Assembly (NCBI GenBank): GCA_003150395.1
Contig: QAMI01000033.1
Location: 1 to 8,875 of the forward strand
Source of the DNA: Candidatus Gastranaerophilales bacterium
GTDB lineage: Bacteria; Cyanobacteriota; Vampirovibrionia; Gastranaerophilales; Gastranaerophilaceae
DNA length: 8,875 nt
Reading direction: 5' to 3'
The position numbers and the translations under genes were made by a program. The notes beneath the pieces are model-generated. The model ran no database searches, was not told the origin of the DNA, and saw nothing but the letters and a program-made list of their open reading frames with translations. Shown piece by piece: positions 5,290 to 8,875 of this stretch (the stretch's first letter is position 1; the number at the start of each line of letters is the position of its first letter).

Positions 5290-6639
5290 ATGGTTATGAA
5301 TTTTGAACAAGAAGAATTTACTCCGGTAGAGAAGCTTTTGATTGCAGAGAGCGGCAGTGCAAAACTTCATTATGATAAATGGACAGAACAGCATTATTTC
5401 CAGGCTGTAGGTGAAGGCTGGCGCAAAAAATGGATTGCTGGCGTTCATCCCTCAACGCTTTTGACGCGAACTTTAAAACGCACAGTGGATTCAATTGTTT
5501 CACTTTGCGAATGCCAGGAATTTTTTCACGATTTTCCTAAACATATTGAAAGCCCGAATTATGGCGACAACTGGGGGCGTCTGGCAAATTATATTGAAAT
5601 AAATAACAGAGCCATAGCACGAATGAATAATGAGCACTGCTGCTGCGGGATTATCAGCGCGATGAAAATGCTGCCCGCAATTCCGCCGTCTGCAAAAAGC
5701 TGGGCAAACTGCGTTATCTTATCGCAAATCTGGCCGAATATTTTCGGAGATGGTTATAACAAAGGTTTGGAAGAAAATTCCATTTACGGAGTTCGTTTGA
5801 ACGCTGGTTACAGTAACAATATTATTGATTTTTCAATTTATGACAAGGTAAAACCAGAGGAACAATGGAAAGCTTTTAATGATTTGGCGCATTTCAGAGG
5901 CTTGAAAACAGGTTTTCGCGTTGTGATTTCTGCTGACCAGATGAAGATTGCGCATAATGACAGTAATGACGAAGGTTTCAATTGGTGCAATCCCGAACAT
6001 CAGGAACTTTGGATTAATGAGTGTGTCAAACTTTGCAAACTCGGCTTTGAAGCAATTTTTATTGATTCGGCAAAACATATCGGTGGTTATGATTGTGAAA
6101 ATTACACTGGCGTCGGCGATTTGCCCGAATACGGTCAAATGCAGTATATTTTGAACGAAATCCGCTCACGCTCGGGCATGACAACGCTTAGTTTTGTCGG
6201 TGAAAAAAGTTCGGGTGACTTTGACCGTTATAAAAATCTCGGATTGACTGCGGGTACTGCATTTATAAATCCTGACAACTATTTTGCGGTGAAGGATTGG
6301 TCGGAAAAACTTAAATACAGCCGTGAATACGCGCCTGGTGTTGAGGTTTCAAATGACAATACCGAAGGCGGAACGCCTTATGAAGTCAGATTAGAAAGAA
6401 TTCGCAATTCGCTTTTCGGATTTGAATTTGCCAGTGACAAACTTCCGAGTTTTATGCAGATGGAAGATTTATTCCCGCTCAGATACGATACAAACACACA
6501 TTTGCTGATGATGACAAATCCGTCTTACTCAACTGACGGCTCTGCGGAAAGTCATTGGTATAATCTTTTCACTCATGCGGATGGCATTGAATATAACAGA
6601 AAAGCAGGCGAATTATTCGCCTATGCGTTAGATAAATAA
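5290..6639 (+). CDS. Divergent alpha-amylase-superfamily (GH13-like) TIM-barrel protein, active-site Arg missing
   Basis: No named family is obvious, but the middle reads like the GH13 barrel. A strand and 'RGLKTGFRVVISADQ' correspond to region I, then FNWCNPEHQELWINECVKLCKLGFEAIFIDSAKHIGG to region II with putative nucleophile D259 and K262-H263, then LSFVGEK to region III with acid E305, then VSNDN to region IV with D356 (numbering from ATG 5290). Order and spacing fit, but GH13 enzymes have Arg two residues before the nucleophile and an N-H pair in region I; here these are Phe and absent. It may be a non-standard glycosidase or an inactive binding protein. It has 449 residues, no signal peptide, and a cysteine cluster HCCCG at 116-120. 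The start could also be ATG 5296 or TTG 5245; none has a good ribosome site. It lies 57 bp before the ferritin-like gene with no terminator between. Confidence 0.85.
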   Translation: MVMNFEQEEFTPVEKLLIAESGSAKLHYDKWTEQHYFQAVGEGWRKKWIAGVHPSTLLTRTLKRTVDSIVSLCECQEFFHDFPKHIESPNYGDNWGRLANYIEINNRAIARMNNEHCCCGIISAMKMLPAIPPSAKSWANCVILSQIWPNIFGDGYNKGLEENSIYGVRLNAGYSNNIIDFSIYDKVKPEEQWKAFNDLAHFRGLKTGFRVVISADQMKIAHNDSNDEGFNWCNPEHQELWINECVKLCKLGFEAIFIDSAKHIGGYDCENYTGVGDLPEYGQMQYILNEIRSRSGMTTLSFVGEKSSGDFDRYKNLGLTAGTAFINPDNYFAVKDWSEKLKYSREYAPGVEVSNDNTEGGTPYEVRLERIRNSLFGFEFASDKLPSFMQMEDLFPLRYDTNTHLLMMTNPSYSTDGSAESHWYNLFTHADGIEYNRKAGELFAYALDK

Positions 6640-6696
6640 TTTTGAAAAGTCTTTTATGGTCAAAACTCATAAAAATAAAAAAGAAAGGAAACGAAT

Positions 6697-8001
6697 ATGA
6701 CATTTAATCCATTAAAAGAAAAAGGAATTTCACTCGATAAACAGCTCAGAAGCTGGTACGATATCGTGAAAAGACCGTTTGACAAACATAAAGTTGATTG
6801 TTATACAAGAACAAGACAAATTTTAATGAACGGTATTGAAGTTGAAGCATGGAATTTCAAACATGCGTTTGCAAGATTCTGTCCTGACCCTGAAGTTTGT
6901 AAAATTATAGCAGAATCTCGCAGAATTGAAGATATGCAGCAAACAACCGTAAACTGGATGACGCCTGCTGAACAATCTGTTCTTGAAACAACTTTAGGTT
7001 ATGAGCAGGTTGCGGTTGATCTTACTGCCTGGCTTGCACAAAATGAACCTGACGATTATGTTAAAGAAACTTTTAACTTCGGATTGTTAGAAGACTTTGA
7101 CCACCTTTACAGATACAGTCAATGGGCATATATGATGCACGGGATTGACCCTAACGATATAATTCAAGAGCAAACAGATGTTCTTGTCAGCCGTCCGACT
7201 CAAAACCATCACAACGACAACAAAATGAGATTGCGCAATCATTATGACAAAGAAACTGCCGACCCGCAAACAAAAGTTAATATTTTAACTCTTGTTGCAG
7301 GAGAGCAGCAAACTCATAACTTCTACGCCGAACATGGAATGATGTATGGTAATGATGATTTACGCCGAACTTTTGGGGAAATATGTGACGTTGAAGAAGA
7401 ACATGTTTCAATGTATGAATCTTTGATTGACCCCACTGAAACAATGTATGAAAAACTTCTCTTACACGAATTTACTGAAGTTTGTACATATTTTAACTGC
7501 TATAAAGATGAGCAGGATGCCCAGTTGAAACTTATTTGGGAAGAATTTCTTGCCTTTGAACTTGAACACTTGCGTATAGCTGCCGACTTGATTAAAAAGC
7601 ATGAAAAACGCGATCCTGAAGAAATTATTGGTGACAAAGTCGTTCTTCCGTGCCACTTTGAAAGCCAGAAAGAGTATGTTGCTGACGTACTTTTAAACGA
7701 AGCTGACAAACGTCTTGACGGAACTGAAAGAAAAGGTTACACAACCATTGATGAACTACCGGACGACTGGGCAAGCTATGAAGTTCAAGAAATTGTCGGT
7801 GAAGAAGGTGCTCCTACCGAAACAACAATTCAACTTATGATAGCTTCTGCCGGACGTGATATTACATGCGCCGCCGACAAACTTGCAAAAAAAGCACCTG
7901 ATATTGTTGAAAAAGGGCTTGAAGAAAACGCTCAGGCGCCTGACACTGTATCAGTTGACGATTACCAAAACATGCAGGATGTGGAGATGATAGAGTTTTA
8001 G
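6697..8001 (+). CDS. Large ferritin-like di-iron protein with three E/ExxH half-sites
   Basis: The 434-residue protein has no signal peptide and is mostly helical. Residues 203-291 form a textbook four-helix di-iron site: E203 (GEQQTH), E233xxH236 (EEEHVSMYE), E258 (LLHEFTEV) and E288xxH291 (ELEHLRIA). An extra half-site precedes it: E103 and D133xxH136 (LEDFDHLYRY). The first ligand is exactly 30 residues before the next in each half-site (103/133, 203/233, 258/288). Rubrerythrin-type cysteine pairs are absent. The acidic C-terminal tail after about 310 has no clear domain. A role in iron or peroxide/oxygen chemistry is likely from the ligands and the neighbouring ferritin, but the substrate is unknown. 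ATG 6697 has AAAGGAAA upstream at suitable spacing. It is probably co-transcribed with the barrel gene. Not a standard ferritin (about 160-170 residues), so I give no symbol. Confidence 0.88.
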   Translation: MTFNPLKEKGISLDKQLRSWYDIVKRPFDKHKVDCYTRTRQILMNGIEVEAWNFKHAFARFCPDPEVCKIIAESRRIEDMQQTTVNWMTPAEQSVLETTLGYEQVAVDLTAWLAQNEPDDYVKETFNFGLLEDFDHLYRYSQWAYMMHGIDPNDIIQEQTDVLVSRPTQNHHNDNKMRLRNHYDKETADPQTKVNILTLVAGEQQTHNFYAEHGMMYGNDDLRRTFGEICDVEEEHVSMYESLIDPTETMYEKLLLHEFTEVCTYFNCYKDEQDAQLKLIWEEFLAFELEHLRIAADLIKKHEKRDPEEIIGDKVVLPCHFESQKEYVADVLLNEADKRLDGTERKGYTTIDELPDDWASYEVQEIVGEEGAPTETTIQLMIASAGRDITCAADKLAKKAPDIVEKGLEENAQAPDTVSVDDYQNMQDVEMIEF

Positions 8002-8012
8002 CAGCTATCATC
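7986..8012 (+). terminator. Stem-loop over the stop of the ferritin-like gene
   Basis: GATGATAG (7986-7993) and CTATCATC (8005-8012) make a perfect 8-bp stem whose 11-nt loop holds the TAG stop codon. There is no T run after it, so it may protect the 3' end of the mRNA instead of ending transcription. Confidence 0.35.
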
Positions 8013-8021
8013 AAATTTGAA

Positions 8022-8053
8022 GTGAATAGGTGAATAAGTAAATAAGCGAATAA
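8022..8053 (+). repeat. Four tandem octamers (GTGAATAA-type)
   Basis: GTGAATAG, GTGAATAA, GTAAATAA and GCGAATAA follow without a gap. The sequence GGTGAATAAG (8029-8038) returns inverted as CTTATTCACC at 8111-8120, and GAATAAGTTC (8048-8057) as GAACTTATTC at 8109-8118, so either octamer can pair with the leader of the next gene. Confidence 0.7.
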
Positions 8054-8067
8054 GTTCGTTTCATAAT

Positions 8068-8076
8068 TGCTATAAT
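8068..8076 (+). promoter_or_regulatory. Extended -10 promoter of the membrane-protein gene
   Basis: TGCTATAAT is a perfect extended -10 (TGn plus TATAAT). No clear -35 is present, which is usual for this class. Predicted +1 is about 8083, giving a leader of roughly 62 nt before ATG 8145. This rules out the in-frame start at 8076, which lies inside the promoter. Confidence 0.6.
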
Positions 8077-8144
8077 TGTGGCATTTTACCGGTATTCATC
8101 TTGTAAAGAACTTATTCACCAACCAAACAGAAAAAGGAGACCCA

Positions 8145-8447
8145 ATGAATAAAACATTAAAAATTATTGCAGGAATAATTCTTGCAGGCGCGGCAAGCGC
8201 AAGCATAGCCGCAATGATTATGAAGAAAAACGGCACGCTTGACAAATTTATCGAAAATTTCAAGAATAAAAACAAAGGCGGCTCATGTGAATTTGATACG
8301 GATGAAATTCTTGAAAGCAGTATTTGTATGATTTGCGAAAACTCTGACGATGATAAAAAGCCTTCAAAATCTTTTTCCGACGGACAAAATGATAAAAAAT
8401 CTTATGATATGAATGACTTAAAACCGCAGCCAAACGGAAAACATTAG
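8145..8447 (+). CDS. Small membrane-anchored protein of unknown function (100 aa)
   Basis: I do not recognise this gene. Residues 6-26 form one hydrophobic stretch rich in Ala and Ile (IIAGIILAGAASASIAAMIM), either a membrane anchor or an uncleaved signal; two lysines follow directly, which would leave the tail on the cytosolic side if the N-terminus faces out. The rest is hydrophilic and strongly charged, with C48 and a C61-x2-C64 pair (SICMICEN) followed by an acidic run and a low-complexity Lys/Asp/Ser tail. The CxxC pair could bind a metal or be redox-active, but a lone pair is weak evidence. ATG 8145 has AAGGAG five bases upstream, and the promoter position excludes a longer form. It has its own promoter and terminator, so it is a single-gene unit downstream of the ferritin-like gene. 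Confidence 0.85.
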   Translation: MNKTLKIIAGIILAGAASASIAAMIMKKNGTLDKFIENFKNKNKGGSCEFDTDEILESSICMICENSDDDKKPSKSFSDGQNDKKSYDMNDLKPQPNGKH

Positions 8448-8453
8448 TTTTTT

Positions 8454-8478
8454 AGCCCTGATAATTCAGGGCTTTTTT
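8454..8478 (+). terminator. Rho-independent terminator
   Basis: AGCCCTGA (8454-8461), loop TAAT and TCAGGGCT (8466-8473) form a perfect 8-bp stem, followed by six T (8473-8478). It begins seven bases after the stop of the membrane-protein gene. Confidence 0.92.
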
Positions 8479-8479
8479 G

Positions 8480-8507
8480 TTGTATTTTTTTTTTAATTTG
8501 TTATAAT
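8480..8507 (+). promoter_or_regulatory. Candidate promoter of the poly-G reading frame
   Basis: A perfect TATAAT at 8502-8507 follows a run of ten T (8485-8494). The -35 (TTGTAT at 8480-8485, 16-nt spacer) matches at only 3 of 6 and sits at the base of the preceding terminator. Predicted +1 near 8514, upstream of AAGGAG 8533-8538. Confidence 0.45.
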
Positions 8508-8545
8508 AAAAAAGTTAAAGAAGTAATTTTAAAAGGAGCTAATGT

Positions 8546-8599
8546 ATGAAAAAGCAGACTATGATTGAGTTTTCGGGGGGGGGGGGCAGCTGCAAATAG
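8546..8599 (+). CDS. Short reading frame interrupted by a G12 run (possible phase-variable gene)
   Basis: ATG 8546 is preceded at the right distance by AAGGAG (8533-8538) and a TATAAT box, so this looks like a real translation start. As written it encodes only 17 residues: MKKQTMIEFS, four Gly from the G run, SCK, stop at 8597. With one G fewer (or two more) the frame reads GGGAAANSAPVSNQPQ and stays open for 35 codons to the ATG of the prepilin at 8691, in frame with it. With one G more it stops after QLQIVLL. The good expression signals with a frame broken exactly at a homopolymer suggest either on/off switching or a sequencing/assembly error. I do not recognise the encoded peptide, and the 11-G form may be a fragment of a lost longer gene. 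Confidence 0.45.
   Translation: MKKQTMIEFSGGGGSCK
8575..8586 (+). repeat. Homopolymer run of twelve G
   Basis: Twelve consecutive G at 8575-8586 in strongly AT-rich surroundings, inside a reading frame with good start signals. Runs of this length are known slippage hot spots in bacterial contingency genes. Confidence 0.9.
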
Positions 8600-8637
8600 T
8601 GCTCCTGTAAGCAATCAGCCTCAAATCTTTTTTCTTA

Positions 8638-8666
8638 TTGACCAATATATTAATAAAATATATAAT
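8638..8666 (+). promoter_or_regulatory. Promoter of the prepilin gene
   Basis: TTGACC (5 of 6) at 8638-8643 and TATAAT (6 of 6) at 8661-8666 with the ideal 17-nt spacer. Predicted +1 is 8673, giving an 18-nt leader that contains GAGG at 8682-8685. Confidence 0.75.
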
Positions 8667-8690
8667 ATAAATACCAAACTTGAGGTCAAT

Positions 8691-8875
8691 ATGAAAAAAG
8701 CATTTACATTATCAGAAGTCCTTATTACTCTAGGGGTAATCGGGATTGTCGCTGCAATGACTCTGCCAGCAGTAATTAACAACAGCCGTAATAAACAGCT
8801 TGAAGCCGGCTTAAAACGGAGTTATTCGGTTTTGGGGCAGGCGTTGAATATGTATCAGGCCGAAACTGGCGAAAG
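8691..8875 (+). CDS. Type IV prepilin-like / type II secretion pseudopilin, 3' end cut by the window
   Basis: The visible 61 residues start MKKA and then FTLSEVLITLGVIGIVAAMT, the N-terminal methylation motif: cleavage by prepilin peptidase would fall between A4 and F5, giving mature Phe1 and the invariant Glu5. Ala instead of Gly before the cut is tolerated in the family. The hydrophobic helix (5-27) anchors the subunit and packs the pilus core; the following NNSRNKQLEAGLKRSYSVLGQALNMYQ continues the amphipathic helix. It may be a major pilin, a minor pilin or a secretion pseudopilin; the variable C-terminal domain that would decide lies outside the window. ATG 8691 has GAGG five bases upstream and a near-ideal promoter. 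The in-frame link to the poly-G reading frame upstream is unusual. Confidence 0.92.
   Translation, partial: MKKAFTLSEVLITLGVIGIVAAMTLPAVINNSRNKQLEAGLKRSYSVLGQALNMYQAETGE

Noticed and set aside
8076..8144. N-terminal extension of the small membrane protein
   Set aside because: Its start lies inside the extended -10 promoter, and ATG 8145 has a strong AAGGAG site.
1..8875. tRNA, rRNA or prophage genes
   Set aside because: I saw no cloverleaf, rRNA core or phage structural or integrase gene; the HTH pair alone does not make a prophage.

Overview
The window looks like a piece of an AT-rich, diderm (Gram-negative-type) bacterial chromosome. The diderm reading rests on a TolC-family outer-membrane channel with a signal peptide, an exported parvulin and a type IV prepilin-like protein. 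The prepilin N-terminus (FTLSEVLITLGVIGIVAAMT) together with AT-rich codon use recalls gut Vampirovibrionia/Gastranaerophilales (non-photosynthetic Cyanobacteria relatives). That placement is inference from memory of the style of these proteins; no marker gene in the window settles it.

Layout. Positions 1-1022 (+): the 3' part of a GNAT acetyltransferase, then an iron-sulfur-flavoprotein-like gene 14 bp downstream. Positions 1037-1228 (-): a small helical protein of unknown function. Positions 1310-1784 (+): a strong promoter and two tandem 68-residue helix-turn-helix-like paralogs whose last third is almost identical in DNA. Positions 1800-3778 (-): a TolC-like gene followed by a HAD phosphatase gene, probably one transcript. 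Positions 3899-4255 (+): a single-domain exported PpiC-type isomerase, with a terminator hairpin directly after the stop. Positions 4256-4648 hold no convincing gene, but carry two copies of a 91-bp repeat 142 bp apart and then a compact palindromic element. Positions 4649-5158 (-): a classical ferritin, divergent from a putative two-gene unit (5290-8001, +) encoding an alpha-amylase-like barrel protein with an altered active-site motif and a large ferritin-like di-iron protein. Positions 8145-8447 (+): a small membrane-anchored protein with its own extended -10 promoter and a clear terminator. Positions 8480-8875 (+): a short reading frame interrupted by a run of twelve G, then a promoter and the 5' part of a prepilin gene.

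How the parts relate. The clearest functional theme is iron/redox: ferritin, a second ferritin-like protein with three E/ExxH half-sites, and an Fe-S flavoprotein candidate. The most unusual feature is the G12 tract near the right edge. As written, the short frame stops soon after it; one G fewer would open it straight through into the prepilin gene in frame. This resembles a slipped-strand phase-variation locus, though a sequencing or assembly artefact must be excluded. Several genes also lack a Shine-Dalgarno sequence and have a -10 hexamer placed exactly for a leaderless transcript, most convincingly the first HTH gene.
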